A DNA stretch of 41,529 nucleotides from an uncultured Ruminococcus sp. (GCA_902761375.1 CACWKB010000022.1:1-41529), one strand, 5' to 3'. Counted from the stretch's first letter, positions 17,402-27,458 are shown. Notes: a model not told the origin generated them from the letters alone. A program made the numbers and translations.

Positions 17402-17629
17402 ATGGTACTGGAAAAAGTAAAGGCCATTCTCGCAGAGCAGTTTGACGTAGAAGAGGACAAGATCACCGTAGATACCGACCTTCAGGAGGATCTCGGCGCG
17501 GATTCTCTCGACGTAGTTGACCTTCTGATGTCCATCGAGGACGAGTTCGAGGTCGAGGTTCCCGACGAGGAGATCGAGAACATCAAGACTGTCGGCGCTC
17601 TGGTTGCTTATATCGAGGCCAATTCCTGA
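17402..17629 (+). CDS. acpP: Acyl carrier protein
   Basis: 75 residues, small and acidic. The phosphopantetheine attachment site is Ser35 in LGADSLDVVDLLM, with the usual helix 2 sequence following. It carries acyl chains in fatty acid synthesis. RBS CGGAGG is 8 bases before the ATG. The gene is monocistronic: own promoter upstream, terminator 20 bp downstream; no fab genes are adjacent in this window. Confidence 0.97.
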   Translation: MVLEKVKAILAEQFDVEEDKITVDTDLQEDLGADSLDVVDLLMSIEDEFEVEVPDEEIENIKTVGALVAYIEANS

Positions 17630-17649
17630 TTATCAAAAGAAGCTGATCA

Positions 17650-17682
17650 CGGACAGACGGTTCATCGCCGCCTGTCCGTTTT
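17650..17682 (+). terminator. Rho-independent terminator after acpP
   Basis: Stem CGGACAG/CTGTCCG continued by CGG/CCG across a one-base mismatch on each side (17650-17678), seven-base loop, then TTTT. Confidence 0.75.
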
Positions 17683-17736
17683 GCTTTGTGTGACCCAAAG
17701 CTGTTTCGCCGCGCGGAATGACACGCAATATAATAC

Positions 17737-17764
17737 TTGCAAAATGATAAAAAAAGAGTATAAT
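17737..17764 (+). promoter_or_regulatory. Promoter of proS
   Basis: TTGCAA (17737-17742), 16 bases, TATAAT (17759-17764), about 43 bases before the proS start codon. No T-box motif is visible in the short leader. Confidence 0.7.
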
Positions 17765-17807
17765 AGAAATGTTATCTATATTATGATTCAAAACGGAGGA
17801 CGTTTTT

Positions 17808-19247
17808 ATGGCGGACAATAAAAAAATGGTCGAGGCGATCACGAGCCGCGACGAGGATTTTGCTAAATGGTATACCGACATCGTTAAAAAGGCGGAGCTG
17901 GTCGATTATTCGGGCGTCAAGGGCTGCATGGTCATCCGTCCCTACGGCTACGCCATCTGGGAGCTGATGCAGGCGGATCTCGACCGCCGCTTCAAGGAGA
18001 CGGGTCACGAGAACGTCTATATGCCGATGTTCATCCCCGAAAGCCTGCTTCAAAAGGAGAAGGATCACGTCGAGGGCTTTGCCCCCGAGTGCGCCTGGGT
18101 CACCATCGGCGGCCAGGAAAAGCTTGCCGAGCGCCTTGCCGTCCGTCCCACCTCCGAGACCCTGTTCTGCGAGCATTACAAGAAGGTCGTCAACACCTAC
18201 CGCGACCTGCCCAAGCTCTATAACCAGTGGTGCAGCGTAGTCCGCTGGGAAAAGACCACACGCCCGTTCCTGCGCACCTCCGAGTTCCTCTGGCAGGAGG
18301 GTCACACCCTGCACGAGACCGTCGAGGAGGCTCGCGGCGAGACGTTGAAGATGCTCGGCGTATACACCGATTTCTACAAGGAGACCCTTGCTATCCCCGC
18401 CGTCACCGGTCAAAAGACCGAGAAGGAGCGCTTTGCGGGCGCCGAGGAGACCTACACCATCGAGCCGATGATGCACAACGGCGTCGCGCTTCAGGGCGGC
18501 ACCTCGCACTACTTCGGCGACGGCTTCGCCAAGAGCTTCGGCATCACCTACACCGGCAAGGACAACAAGCTCCATTATCCCTATCAGACCTCATGGGGCG
18601 TTTCGACCCGAATGATGGGCGCGCTGATCATGGTCCACAGCGACGACGACGGCCTTGTGCTGCCGCCCAAGATCGCGCCGATCCAGGTCGTTATCCTGCC
18701 CATCGCCCAGCACAAGCCCGGCGTGCTCGACCGTGCCTATGAGCTCAGGGACGAGCTGAAGGCAAAATTCCGCGTCAAGCTCGACGATTCCGATCACGCT
18801 CCCGGCTGGAAGTTCGCCGAGTACGAGATGAAGGGCGTGCCGGTCCGCGTTGAGCTCGGCCCTAAGGACATCGAGAAGAATCAGTGCGTCGTCGTTCGCC
18901 GCGATACCCGCGAAAAGGCGTTCGTGCCGCTTGACGAGGTCGCGGAGTATATCGAAAAGCTCATGGCCACGATACACGACGATATGTATCAGCGCGCGCT
19001 CGAGAATACAAAGGCAAAGACCCATGTCGCCACCACCTACGAGGAGTTCCTCGACGCCGCCGCCAACAAGCCCGGCTTCATCAAGGCGATGTGGTGCGGC
19101 GACAGCGCCTGCGAGGAGAAGATCAAGGACGAGACCGGCGGAGTAAAGAGCCGCTGCATCCCCTTCGAGGAGGAACACCTCGCCGATACCTGCGTATGCT
19201 GCGGCAGACCCGCCAAGCACATGGTATTCTGGGGCAAGCAGTATTAA
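17808..19247 (+). CDS. proS: Prolyl-tRNA synthetase, short archaeal/eukaryotic-type
   Basis: 479 residues, class II aminoacyl-tRNA synthetase lacking the large editing insertion of the E. coli type. Motif 2 region [23 protein letters not shown] and EFLWQEGHT, the TSE loop in RPTSETLF, and the QGGTSHYFG motif 3 region are clear. The C-terminal zinc domain has cysteines in [14 protein letters not shown] and CVCCGRP and ends in Tyr, as in archaeal-type ProS. Monocistronic with its own promoter. No obvious terminator immediately follows; a repeat-derived hairpin is 40 bp downstream. Confidence 0.96.
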   Translation: MADNKKMVEAITSRDEDFAKWYTDIVKKAELVDYSGVKGCMVIRPYGYAIWELMQADLDRRFKETGHENVYMPMFIPESLLQKEKDHVEGFAPECAWVTIGGQEKLAERLAVRPTSETLFCEHYKKVVNTYRDLPKLYNQWCSVVRWEKTTRPFLRTSEFLWQEGHTLHETVEEARGETLKMLGVYTDFYKETLAIPAVTGQKTEKERFAGAEETYTIEPMMHNGVALQGGTSHYFGDGFAKSFGITYTGKDNKLHYPYQTSWGVSTRMMGALIMVHSDDDGLVLPPKIAPIQVVILPIAQHKPGVLDRAYELRDELKAKFRVKLDDSDHAPGWKFAEYEMKGVPVRVELGPKDIEKNQCVVVRRDTREKAFVPLDEVAEYIEKLMATIHDDMYQRALENTKAKTHVATTYEEFLDAAANKPGFIKAMWCGDSACEEKIKDETGGVKSRCIPFEEEHLADTCVCCGRPAKHMVFWGKQY

Positions 19248-19252
19248 TTTAA

Positions 19253-19287
19253 TTGAAAATTGAAAATGGAAAATGGAAAATTGAGGG
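19253..19287 (+). repeat. Heptad tract (TTGAAAA type)
   Basis: Units TTGAAAA, TTGAAAA, TGGAAAA, TGGAAAA, TTGAGGG in exact 7-bp phase directly after proS. The same kind of tract occupies the same place in the element at 40950. Confidence 0.75.
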
Positions 19288-19328
19288 CGGGCAAATGGAA
19301 TGCATTGGTGTTTTGCGTTCTCTGCCCG
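19288..19328. repeat. 41-nt two-stem hairpin repeat, copy 1
   Basis: Outer stem CGGGCA/TGCCCG, then inner stem GAATGC/GCGTTC (one G-U) closing an 11-nt loop ATTGGTGTTTT. Copy 2 at 40985-41025 has the same length and differs at 4 of 41 positions, three in the unpaired 4-nt bulge and one in the loop, so both stems are unchanged. Confidence 0.75.
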
Positions 19329-19340
19329 ACAGAGTTTTAT

Positions 19341-19375
19341 GGTTAATGGTTAATAGTTAATAGTTTATAGTTTAG
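19341..19375 (+). repeat. Heptad tract (GGTTAAT/AGTTAAT type)
   Basis: Five units GGTTAAT, GGTTAAT, AGTTAAT, AGTTTAT, AGTTTAG in exact 7-bp phase. It follows the 41-nt hairpin as its counterpart at 41032-41066 does. Confidence 0.75.
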
Positions 19376-19440
19376 GGCGGGACACCCGCACCCGATTTGT
19401 AATGCTGTGTGCTTATGATTTGGGTTCTTCGCAGGGGATT

Positions 19441-19512
19441 CCTGTCATTCCGATTTCGGATAGGAAAACTTTGCATCCTGTCAAGGGCGTACACATGGGT
19501 CCGACCCTACCG
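19441..19512. repeat. 72-bp dispersed repeat block, copy 1
   Basis: Shares about 60 of 72 positions with 22160-22231 in the same orientation, starting CCTGTCAT and ending CCTACCG. Contains CGATTTCGGATAGGAAAA unchanged in both. The end, read in reverse, has the GTAGGG-plus-hairpin design found at other repeat ends. The rest of the 398-bp proS-metA gap (19513-19645) shows no gene, only CGGAGTT-like direct repeats and the metA ribosome binding site. Confidence 0.7.
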
Positions 19513-19645
19513 AATCTGAAGGCGAAGCCTAACAAAGCTTGTGACAGGAACAGCGTCGGAGTTAGATGGAGAGCTTCGGAGTTGACGGAGTTTTCCGAAA
19601 AAACAGTCATTTAATAAGAGATTCTTTAAAAAAGAGGTGAGAGAG

Positions 19646-20578
19646 ATGCCTATTAAGGTGCAGAGTAATTTGCCTGCTATCAAGGTGCTTGAAAGTGAGA
19701 ATATTTTCGTCATGCCCAACGAGGTGGCGCTCAGGCAGGACATCCGTCCGCTGAAGATACTGATACTGAACCTGATGCCCACCAAGATCACCACGGAGAC
19801 CCAGCTTCTCAGGCTGCTCGGAAACAGTCCGCTCCAGGTCGATATCGAGCTGCTGCAGATGGCTTCTCACACCTCGAAGAACACCTCGCCCCATCACCTG
19901 ACGACGTTTTACAAGACCTTCGATCAGGTGCGCGAGGATACCTTTGACGGCATGATAATAACGGGCGCGCCCGTGGAGCAGCTTCCGTTCGAGGAGGTAG
20001 ACTACTGGGACGAGCTTTGCGAGATCATGGAGTGGTCAAAGCGCAACGTCTATTCGACCTTCCACATCTGCTGGGGCGCTCAGGCAGGGCTTTATTATCA
20101 CTACGGCATAGAGAAATATCAGCTTCCCAAGAAGCTCAGCGGAATTTATACGCACCGCGTGCTGATGCCTCATCATCCGCTTATGCGCGGCTTTGACGAC
20201 AGTTTTAAGATACCTCATTCACGGTACACGGGAGTCAGAGAGGAGGATATCCGCCGCCATCTCGGGCTCGAGATACTCGCGGTGTCCGAGGAGGCGGGAG
20301 TTTCGGTCATTACAAATAAATCGGGACGTCAGGTGTTCATCACCGGCCACGCCGAGTATGACCGCGATACATTGGCAAACGAGTATTACCGCGACCTGAG
20401 CAAGGGCATCGGCCCCGAGCTGCCGTGTAACTATTTCCCGAACGACGACGCGTCGCTGACTCCGCCGATGGTCTGGCGCAGCAACGCCACGCTGTTCTAT
20501 ACAAACTGGCTCAATTACTTCGTCTATCAGGCGACGCCTTATGACCTGCACGATCTGCTGGTCAAATATCCGCATTGA
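19646..20578 (+). CDS. metA: Homoserine O-acetyltransferase, MetA family
   Basis: 310 residues, catalysing acylation of homoserine, the first committed methionine step. Numbering aligns exactly with the family: catalytic Cys142 in FHICWGAQ, His235 and Glu237 in ITGHAEYD. Residue 111, which sets acyl-CoA choice in characterised MetA proteins (Gly for succinyl in E. coli, Glu for acetyl in Bacillus cereus), is Glu in [12 protein letters not shown], so acetyl-CoA is predicted. ATG 19646 is chosen over GTG 19637 because AAGAGGTGA provides the RBS. pncB follows 11 bp later. No SAM riboswitch or T-box is recognisable upstream. Confidence 0.95.
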   Translation: MPIKVQSNLPAIKVLESENIFVMPNEVALRQDIRPLKILILNLMPTKITTETQLLRLLGNSPLQVDIELLQMASHTSKNTSPHHLTTFYKTFDQVREDTFDGMIITGAPVEQLPFEEVDYWDELCEIMEWSKRNVYSTFHICWGAQAGLYYHYGIEKYQLPKKLSGIYTHRVLMPHHPLMRGFDDSFKIPHSRYTGVREEDIRRHLGLEILAVSEEAGVSVITNKSGRQVFITGHAEYDRDTLANEYYRDLSKGIGPELPCNYFPNDDASLTPPMVWRSNATLFYTNWLNYFVYQATPYDLHDLLVKYPH

Positions 20579-20589
20579 GGGTGAACATT

Positions 20590-22038
20590 ATGAAACGTGA
20601 AAATTACGCTATGCTGTGCGATTTCTATGAGTTCACGATGTCGAACGGCTATTTTCAGAACGGCTTTTACAAGAAGAACGTCTACTTTGACGTATTTTTC
20701 CGCAAGGTTCCCGACAACGGCGGCTTTGCCATCGCCGCCGGTCTCGAGCAGGTGATAGATTATATCACCGAGCTCCACTTCGACAGCGAGGACATCGAGT
20801 ATCTGCGCTCCAAGGGCATTTTTGACGAGGGCTTTTTGGAGTACCTCGCAGGCTTCAGATTCAGCGGAGATATTTACGCCGTCCCCGAGGGAACGCCCGT
20901 GTTCCCCAACGAACCGATAATGACGATCAAGGCGCCCGCGATAGAGGCGCAGCTCGTCGAGACCTTTGTGCTGCTCACACTCAACCACCAGACGCTGATC
21001 GCCACCAAGGCGAACCGTATCGTCCGCGCCTCACAGGGCAGAGCGGTGCTCGAGTTCGGCTCGCGCCGCGCTCAGGGCGCAAGCGGAGCGGTCGTCGGCG
21101 CGCGCGCGGCGTATATCGGCGGCTGCAGGGGCACGGCGTGTACACTGACCGACGAGCTCTACGGAGTACCCGCAGGCGGAACGATGGCTCATTCGTGGGT
21201 GCAGATGTTCGACAGCGAGTACGACGCCTTTAAGACCTATGTGGAGCTTTATCCCGACAACCCCACTCTGCTCGTCGATACCTACAACACCCTCAAGAGC
21301 GGCGTGCCAAACGCGATACGCGTATTTCAGGAGGTCTTGCTGCCGATGGGCAAGACCAAGTGCGCCATAAGGCTCGATTCGGGCGACATCTCGTATCTGT
21401 CAAAAAAGGCGAGGGCTATGCTCGACGAGGCTGGGCTGACCGAGTGCAGGATCACCGCCTCGAACGCGCTTGACGAGTGGCTGATCCGCGACCTGATGAT
21501 GCAGGGCGCGCAGGTCGATACCTTCGGAGTGGGCGAGAGGCTTATCACCTCGGCGAGCTCTCCCGTTTTCGGCGGAGTGTATAAGCTCGTCGCCGTGGAA
21601 AACGCCGACGGCGAGATCGAGCCTAAGATCAAGGTCAGCGAGAACACCGCCAAGATCACCAACCCTCATTTCAAGAAGGTCTACCGCTATTACGACAACG
21701 TCAGCGGCAAGGCGCTCGCCGACGAGCTCTGCGTCTATGACGAGACTGTGGACGATTCCCAAAACCACACCATCTTCGACCCCAACGCCACCTGGAAAAC
21801 CAAGGAGCTCTACGACTTCACCGCCAAGGAGCTGCTTGTGCCGATTTTCAAAAACGGTGAATGTGTTTATGAAAAGCCCTCGATCGAGGAGATCGCGGAA
21901 TACTGCCGCGCTCAGGTCGAGCTGCTGTGGGACGAGGTCAAGCGCTTCGAGAATCCGCATTCCTACTATGTAGACCTCTCGCAGAAGCTGTATGAGATCA
22001 AAAGCATCCTGCTGAACCTGCATAAGATCAGCGGATGA
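20590..22038 (+). CDS. pncB: Nicotinate phosphoribosyltransferase
   Basis: 482 residues, the enzyme making nicotinate mononucleotide from nicotinate and PRPP in NAD salvage. Signatures include MLCDFYEFTMSNGYF at the N-terminus, LEFGSRRAQG, GTMAHSWVQMF with the conserved His, and AIRLDSGDISYLSKKAR in the phosphate-binding region. ATG 20590 follows GAGGGTGAACATT; an upstream in-frame ATG overlapping metA is less well placed. It forms a two-gene unit with metA, with no evident pathway link, and ends at a strong terminator. Confidence 0.95.
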   Translation: MKRENYAMLCDFYEFTMSNGYFQNGFYKKNVYFDVFFRKVPDNGGFAIAAGLEQVIDYITELHFDSEDIEYLRSKGIFDEGFLEYLAGFRFSGDIYAVPEGTPVFPNEPIMTIKAPAIEAQLVETFVLLTLNHQTLIATKANRIVRASQGRAVLEFGSRRAQGASGAVVGARAAYIGGCRGTACTLTDELYGVPAGGTMAHSWVQMFDSEYDAFKTYVELYPDNPTLLVDTYNTLKSGVPNAIRVFQEVLLPMGKTKCAIRLDSGDISYLSKKARAMLDEAGLTECRITASNALDEWLIRDLMMQGAQVDTFGVGERLITSASSPVFGGVYKLVAVENADGEIEPKIKVSENTAKITNPHFKKVYRYYDNVSGKALADELCVYDETVDDSQNHTIFDPNATWKTKELYDFTAKELLVPIFKNGECVYEKPSIEEIAEYCRAQVELLWDEVKRFENPHSYYVDLSQKLYEIKSILLNLHKISG

Positions 22039-22051
22039 CAGAATAAAAGAT

Positions 22052-22092
22052 AAAAGGATTTGCCAAGTGATAAGCTCGGCAAATCCTTTTTT
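22052..22092 (+). terminator. Rho-independent terminator after pncB
   Basis: AAAAGGATTTGCC (22052-22064) pairs fully with GGCAAATCCTTTT starting at 22078, with a 13-base loop and continuing T-tract. Confidence 0.92.
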
Positions 22093-22159
22093 ATACAATT
22101 ATAAACGTCGGGTGCTTCGTCGGGGCAGACCCATGTGTCTGCCCTCTGCGACGAGGCAT

Positions 22160-22231
22160 CCTGTCATAGCGATTTCGGATAGGAAAAATCGGTTTCCTGT
22201 CAAGGGCGGACACGCGGGTCCGCTCCTACCG
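22160..22231. repeat. 72-bp dispersed repeat block, copy 2
   Basis: Second copy of the block at 19441-19512. Immediately upstream (22113-22159) is a hairpin around GGGGCAGAC...TCTGCCC; immediately downstream the R1 repeat begins, sharing the last two bases. Confidence 0.7.
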
Positions 22232-22407
22232 GACGTTGGGTTTTATCGAGAAACGTTTTCACTTTTCGGTTAACACCTGCCATGTAAATCCTCCGTCACG
22301 GCGCAGAGCGCCGCGCCACCTCCTTTAACAAAGGAGGCTTTTGCTGCCGCCGAAAGATCGGGCGTGAAGGCAACGTCGGTTCCGGGTCGGTCGAGACCGA
22401 CCCCTAC
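22230..22407 (-). repeat. R1 dispersed repeat, uninterrupted copy
   Basis: A 178-bp element present in opposite orientation at 40841-41239. The part 22230-22342 matches 41127-41239 at 109 of 113 positions with no gaps; the part 22323-22407 matches 40841-40945 apart from a net 20-bp insertion there. It contains GGTCGGTCTCGACCGACC, CCTCCTTT/AAAGGAGG and GGCGC/GCGCC inverted repeats. No plausible protein. Confidence 0.9.
22319..22342. terminator. Terminator-like hairpin inside R1, between pncB and murE
   Basis: Perfect CCTCCTTT (22319-22326) with AAAGGAGG (22330-22337), three-base loop, followed by CTTTT. Placed between converging pncB and murE, so it may back up termination; it is part of the repeat. 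Confidence 0.5.
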
Positions 22408-22417
22408 TATTCTTCTC

Positions 22418-23896
22418 CTACTTCTCGCTTCTCACTTCTCGCTCATTCAGTATCTCGGCGATGAGCTCGCGCTCGTCCATGTGATACTTTACGCCCTTGA
22501 TCTCCTGGTAATCCTCGTGACCCTTGCCCGCCAGAACGATGATGTCACCGTCCTCGGCGTTCTCGATGCAGTAGCGGATCGCGTCCTTGCGGTTCGGCAC
22601 TACTACGTACTTGCCGTCGGTCTTGGCGAGTCCGACCTTGATGTCCTCGATTATGTCCATAACGTCCTCGAACCGTGAGTTGTCCTCGGTGATGACGCTC
22701 AGGTCGCTGAGCCTGCCAGAGACCTCGCCCATCTCAAAGCGGCGCACCTTGGGGCGGTTGCCGCCGGCGCCGAACAGCGTGATCAGGCGGTGAGGCTTGT
22801 ACTCGCGCAGGGTGGTGAGGACGTTTTCCATCGAGAGCGCGTTGTGGGCGTAGTCGATCAGCAGGCTGTAGTTGCCGGGGACCTTTACGGGCTCGACCCT
22901 GCCCTTGACGTGGGCGACCTTCAGTCCCGCGATTATCGCCTCGTCCGGCACGCCGAAGAAGCTGACCGCGCAGATAGCCGCCATCGCGTTGTAGGTGTTG
23001 AAGATGCCGGGAACGCCGACGTCGAGCGAGAGCTCGCGGAGCCCCTCGGTCTCAAAGTGAACGCCGATGTGACCGTTCTCGTTGAGCAGGCGGTCGTTGC
23101 AGGCGCGGAGCATTGCCCCGTCGCCGTAGCCGAAGGTCACGACCTCGCCGTCAAAGTCCTTTATGACAGCAGTCCAGCTCGGGTCGTCGCAGTTCGCGGC
23201 GGCTTTTTTGCATTGACGGAACAGCAGGCTCTTGCAGTACAGGTACTCAGCCATGTCCTTGTGCTCGACGCCGCCGATGTGGTCGTCTGAGAAATTGGTG
23301 AATACCGCGACGTCGAAGGTGATACCTGCCAAGCGGCTGTGCTTGAGCCCGATGGACGACGCCTCGATGACCATAGCCCTGCAGCCCGCGTTTATCATAT
23401 CGCGCATCGCCCTGTGGATCTCATAGGATTCCGGCGTGGTGTTGTCGGTTTTGCAGGTGTTGCCGCCGTAGACTATGCCCAGCGTGCCGATGGTGCCGGT
23501 CTCGATGCCGGCGCGCGAGAATATCTCGGCGATCATCGCGGCGGTAGTGGTCTTGCCCTTGGTGCCGGTGATGGCTACCGTCATCAGCTCGTCGGCGGGA
23601 TTGCCGAAAAGCTCGGCGCTCATCAGCGCTAACGCGAGCCTTGTGTCGTCCACCTCGACGACGGCGACGCCGTCGGGAACGTCGAAGTCGAGCGGGTCGC
23701 TGACGACAAGCGCCGAGGCTCCCTTTTCGACCGCCGAGGAGGCGAATTTGTGTCCGTCGGAGGTGTAGCCCTTCAGACAAACGAAGGCGGTCGAGGGCGC
23801 CGCCTTGCGCGAATCGTAGACGATATCCGATATTTCGGGGTTGCCGCCGCCGAGAACGCGATAGGTTGTGTTTTTGAGTAAATCATAAAGCTTCAT
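22418..23896 (-). CDS. murE: UDP-MurNAc-tripeptide synthetase MurE (DAP-adding type)
   Basis: 492 residues, the ATP-dependent ligase adding the third residue of the peptidoglycan stem peptide in the cytoplasm. ATP loop GTKGKTT at 111-117. The substrate motif is D405-N-S-R408 (TEDNSRFED) instead of the usual DNPR; the Arg that contacts the carboxylate of meso-diaminopimelate is kept, so DAP is predicted. The last seven residues (REVRSEK) are encoded by a heptad repeat tract and are probably not functional. RBS AAAAGGA is 9 bases before the ATG. No other mur genes are adjacent. Confidence 0.93.
   Translation of the reverse strand: MKLYDLLKNTTYRVLGGGNPEISDIVYDSRKAAPSTAFVCLKGYTSDGHKFASSAVEKGASALVVSDPLDFDVPDGVAVVEVDDTRLALALMSAELFGNPADELMTVAITGTKGKTTTAAMIAEIFSRAGIETGTIGTLGIVYGGNTCKTDNTTPESYEIHRAMRDMINAGCRAMVIEASSIGLKHSRLAGITFDVAVFTNFSDDHIGGVEHKDMAEYLYCKSLLFRQCKKAAANCDDPSWTAVIKDFDGEVVTFGYGDGAMLRACNDRLLNENGHIGVHFETEGLRELSLDVGVPGIFNTYNAMAAICAVSFFGVPDEAIIAGLKVAHVKGRVEPVKVPGNYSLLIDYAHNALSMENVLTTLREYKPHRLITLFGAGGNRPKVRRFEMGEVSGRLSDLSVITEDNSRFEDVMDIIEDIKVGLAKTDGKYVVVPNRKDAIRYCIENAEDGDIIVLAGKGHEDYQEIKGVKYHMDERELIAEILNEREVRSEK
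22421..22441 (-). repeat. Heptad tract inside the murE 3' end
   Basis: Three units CTTCTCG, CTTCTCA, CTTCTCG on the plus strand, in 7-bp phase, translated as the final seven residues of MurE in the minus direction. Confidence 0.65.
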
Positions 23897-23922
23897 ATAA
23901 TCAAGTCCTTTTCGATCGGTCT

Positions 23923-23962
23923 TTTATACCATTATTATATCAGCTTGCAAAGAGGAATACAA
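23923..23962 (-). promoter_or_regulatory. Promoter region of murE
   Basis: Two overlapping choices on the minus strand: TTGCAA (23945-23950), 16 bases, TATAAA (23923-23928); and TTGTAT (23957-23962), 17 bases, TATAAT (23934-23939). Confidence 0.6.
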
Positions 23963-24159
23963 CCGCAAAAAGGGCGCCGCGGAGGAAAAAACACTAATTA
24001 GTAAATATTCACTAAAAATTTCCCGAGGAATTCCCCGTTCGCTTGAAAAAGGGCGTTTTGTTAGGGTACCAAAAGAATCTTTTCTCAATAAATTCAGCCG
24101 TAAATGAGCAAGTTGCATAACAACTCATTGTAAAAACTGCACAAATAATACAATAAAAA

Positions 24160-24176
24160 TTCGTCGTTGTAACGAA
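24160..24176. promoter_or_regulatory. Possible operator upstream of malE
   Basis: TTCGT, seven bases, ACGAA: a perfect 5-bp inverted repeat 77 bp upstream of the malE -35. Sugar operons are often controlled by LacI-type regulators, but this does not match a consensus I know and no regulator gene is adjacent. Confidence 0.25.
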
Positions 24177-24253
24177 ATGATGTTGCAAAACGGGCAATTT
24201 TACACAAAAAAATAATGAAGATTTAGCATTTTAGGAAAAACTTACAAAAGTGG

Positions 24254-24282
24254 TTGCAATTTGTTCCGCTTTTTGATATCAT
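24254..24282 (+). promoter_or_regulatory. Promoter of the malE operon
   Basis: TTGCAA (24254-24259), 17 bases, TATCAT (24277-24282), with a leader of about 75 nt to the malE ATG. Confidence 0.7.
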
Positions 24283-24363
24283 TTATTTAGTGGAGCAGAA
24301 TGTCTTTTGTGCAAATTGCTCCATCAAGAATCAAAAAAATTTTTTAGAAAGAAGGATATTCCA

Positions 24364-25734
<1,371 letters not shown>

Positions 25735-25771
25735 TCGCGCAGCTTAACACGCAGAATTAAAAAACCAAACG

Positions 25772-25808
25772 GCTTGCGGAGAGCTTCTTCGCGGAGTTCT
25801 CCGCAAGC
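25772..25808 (+). other. Hairpin in the malE-malF gap (possible mRNA stabiliser)
   Basis: A perfect 11-bp stem, GCTTGCGGAGA (25772-25782) with TCTCCGCAAGC (25798-25808), 15-nt loop, not followed by a U-tract. Such 3' structures downstream of binding-protein genes commonly protect that part of the message so the binding protein is made in excess. Confidence 0.6.
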
Positions 25809-25825
25809 GTACCTTTACGTTTTCT

Positions 25826-25904
25826 TACACCAAACGAATAATGTTTTTTATGATAGGAAAACGTAATCGATAAAAAGCATTATTAGTTTGGTGTACCTAT
25901 CATA
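25826..25904 (+). other. Long hairpin with a competing partner, malE-malF gap
   Basis: Arms 25827-25851 and 25870-25894 are complementary at 23 of 25 positions (one of the two exceptions is a G-U), extended by one T-A pair outside and by three pairs across a bulge inside. A second pair, TATGATAGG (25849-25857) and CCTATCATA (25896-25904), is perfect over 9 bases and interlocks with the first (order A-B-A'-B'), so it can form a pseudoknot-like or alternative fold. malF starts 43 bases later behind AAGGAGAGCTAT. Confidence 0.6.
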
Positions 25905-25946
25905 AAGAGAGATTTTTTTACAGACTTTACTGTTAAGGAGAGCTAT

Positions 25947-27458
25947 ATGACATACGTTGAATACAAGCAGCTCAATCCGTTTCAGAAGTTTGCCTATAAG
26001 TTCAAGACCTTTTTCAAGAACCTGCCCAGAGCAGTCGGAAGATTCTTCAAGGGCATCGGAAAAGCGATCGTAAAGTTCTTTGTTGCGATCGCCAGGGGAT
26101 TTAAGAATTACGGTACAACCTTTGTAAAGGGCGACTGGGCTACTAAACTTTCTTACATTATTTTCGGCGTAGGAGATCTTCATAAGGGCAAGATATATAA
26201 GGGCCTCATTTTCTTCGCGGCTGAGGTGCTCTATATACTCTATATGATATTCTTCGGCTGGCAGTACATTTCAAAATTCGGCACGCTCGGCACGGTGGCT
26301 ACCACCTATGTTAAAAAGGGTATCTCAAAGGTTCCGGTATACGGCGATAACTCCATGCTGATCCTGCTCTATTCGGTATTGACGATAGTCATCACCATCG
26401 CGGTGTTCGCTATGTACATCGCAAACATCAAGGACGCCTACAAGCATCAGGTCATGAGAGAAAACGGCAAGAAGCCCACAAGCATGATCTACGACATGAG
26501 GGAATTCCTCGACGGCAAGTATCACATCACCCTGCTGTCCTTCCCCGTGCTCATGATCTGCGTGTTCAACATCCTGCCCCTTATCTTCATGATCCTCATC
26601 GCGTTCACCAACTACGATAAGGCGCATATGCCGCCTGCCAACCTGTTCACCTGGGTCGGCTTCGACAACTTCGCGGCGCTGTTCGACATCGTCAACACCC
26701 CGAAGAAGGCTCACACCTTCCTCAGCCTGACCGGCTGGACTCTGCTGTGGGCTGTGCTCGCGACCTTCACCAACTACATCCTCGGTATGATCGTCGCGCT
26801 GATGATCAACAAGAAGGGCATCAAGCTCAAGGCTCTGTGGAGAACCCTCTTTGTTATCACCATCGCTGTTCCTCAGTTCGTTTCCCTGCTTCTGATGAAC
26901 CAGATGCTCGCTACCGACGGTGCCGTAAACGTATTGCTCACCGAGATCTCGCATCTGTTCGGCAATACGACGCAGATAGAGATCGACTTCCTCGGAAAGT
27001 CGGAGGTACTCGCAAGGACAACGATAGTAATCGTCAACTGCTGGGTCGGTATCCCGTACACGATCCTGTCGATGTCCGGTATCTTGATGAACATTCCCGC
27101 GGATCTGTACGAGTCGGCTACGATCGACGGTGCAAGCCCGTTCAAGACCTTCACCGCCATCACCCTCCCGTACATGATCTTCGTTACCACACCTCAGCTT
27201 ATCACAAGCTTCGTGGGCAACATCAACAACTTCAACGTTATCTATCTGTTGTCAAAGGGCGGCCCCTCGACCGAGGAGTTCTATCAGGCAGGTAAGACGG
27301 ATATTCTGGTCACCTGGCTGTTCACGCTGTCCATGACATCACAGGACTATGGATTGGCTGCGGCAATCGGTATTCTCGTATTTATTGTCTGCGCGACTAT
27401 CTCGCTTATCATTTACAACAATTCCAAGTCCATGAAAGATGAGGAGGCGTTCTCATGA
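25947..27458 (+). CDS. malF: Sugar ABC transporter permease (MalF type)
   Basis: 503 residues, binding-protein-dependent inner membrane permease. A long N-terminal part (1-190) with basic amphipathic segments and several membrane helices precedes the conserved permease core. The EAA-type loop that docks the ATPase is degenerate: YESATIDGASPFKTFTAITLP near residue 390-410. The final TM precedes MKDEEAFS. It overlaps malG by the ATGA at 27455-27458, indicating coupled translation. No ATPase gene (malK/msmX type) is in the window, so a shared ATPase encoded elsewhere is likely. Confidence 0.9.
   Translation: MTYVEYKQLNPFQKFAYKFKTFFKNLPRAVGRFFKGIGKAIVKFFVAIARGFKNYGTTFVKGDWATKLSYIIFGVGDLHKGKIYKGLIFFAAEVLYILYMIFFGWQYISKFGTLGTVATTYVKKGISKVPVYGDNSMLILLYSVLTIVITIAVFAMYIANIKDAYKHQVMRENGKKPTSMIYDMREFLDGKYHITLLSFPVLMICVFNILPLIFMILIAFTNYDKAHMPPANLFTWVGFDNFAALFDIVNTPKKAHTFLSLTGWTLLWAVLATFTNYILGMIVALMINKKGIKLKALWRTLFVITIAVPQFVSLLLMNQMLATDGAVNVLLTEISHLFGNTTQIEIDFLGKSEVLARTTIVIVNCWVGIPYTILSMSGILMNIPADLYESATIDGASPFKTFTAITLPYMIFVTTPQLITSFVGNINNFNVIYLLSKGGPSTEEFYQAGKTDILVTWLFTLSMTSQDYGLAAAIGILVFIVCATISLIIYNNSKSMKDEEAFS

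Larger units (their letters stand above)
23897..24363. other. Divergent murE-malE intergenic region
   Basis: 467 bp without a credible gene. It holds the murE promoter on one side and the malE promoter on the other. Between them lies AT-rich sequence with many short inverted repeats and one operator-like palindrome at 24160-24176. The small open frames here have no RBS and no recognisable protein. Confidence 0.5.

Noticed and set aside
19402-19614. 70-residue open frame containing ISDRKTLHPVKG
   Set aside because: A similar peptide (ISDRKNRFPVKG) is read from 22067-22273; both come from translating the 72-bp repeat block and lack RBS.
19248-19645. SAM riboswitch or T-box before metA
   Set aside because: None of the conserved motifs is present; the sequence is explained by repeat blocks.
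23924-24197. Small minus-strand open frames in the murE-malE gap
   Set aside because: Overlapping frames without RBS, homology or codon bias like the neighbours.
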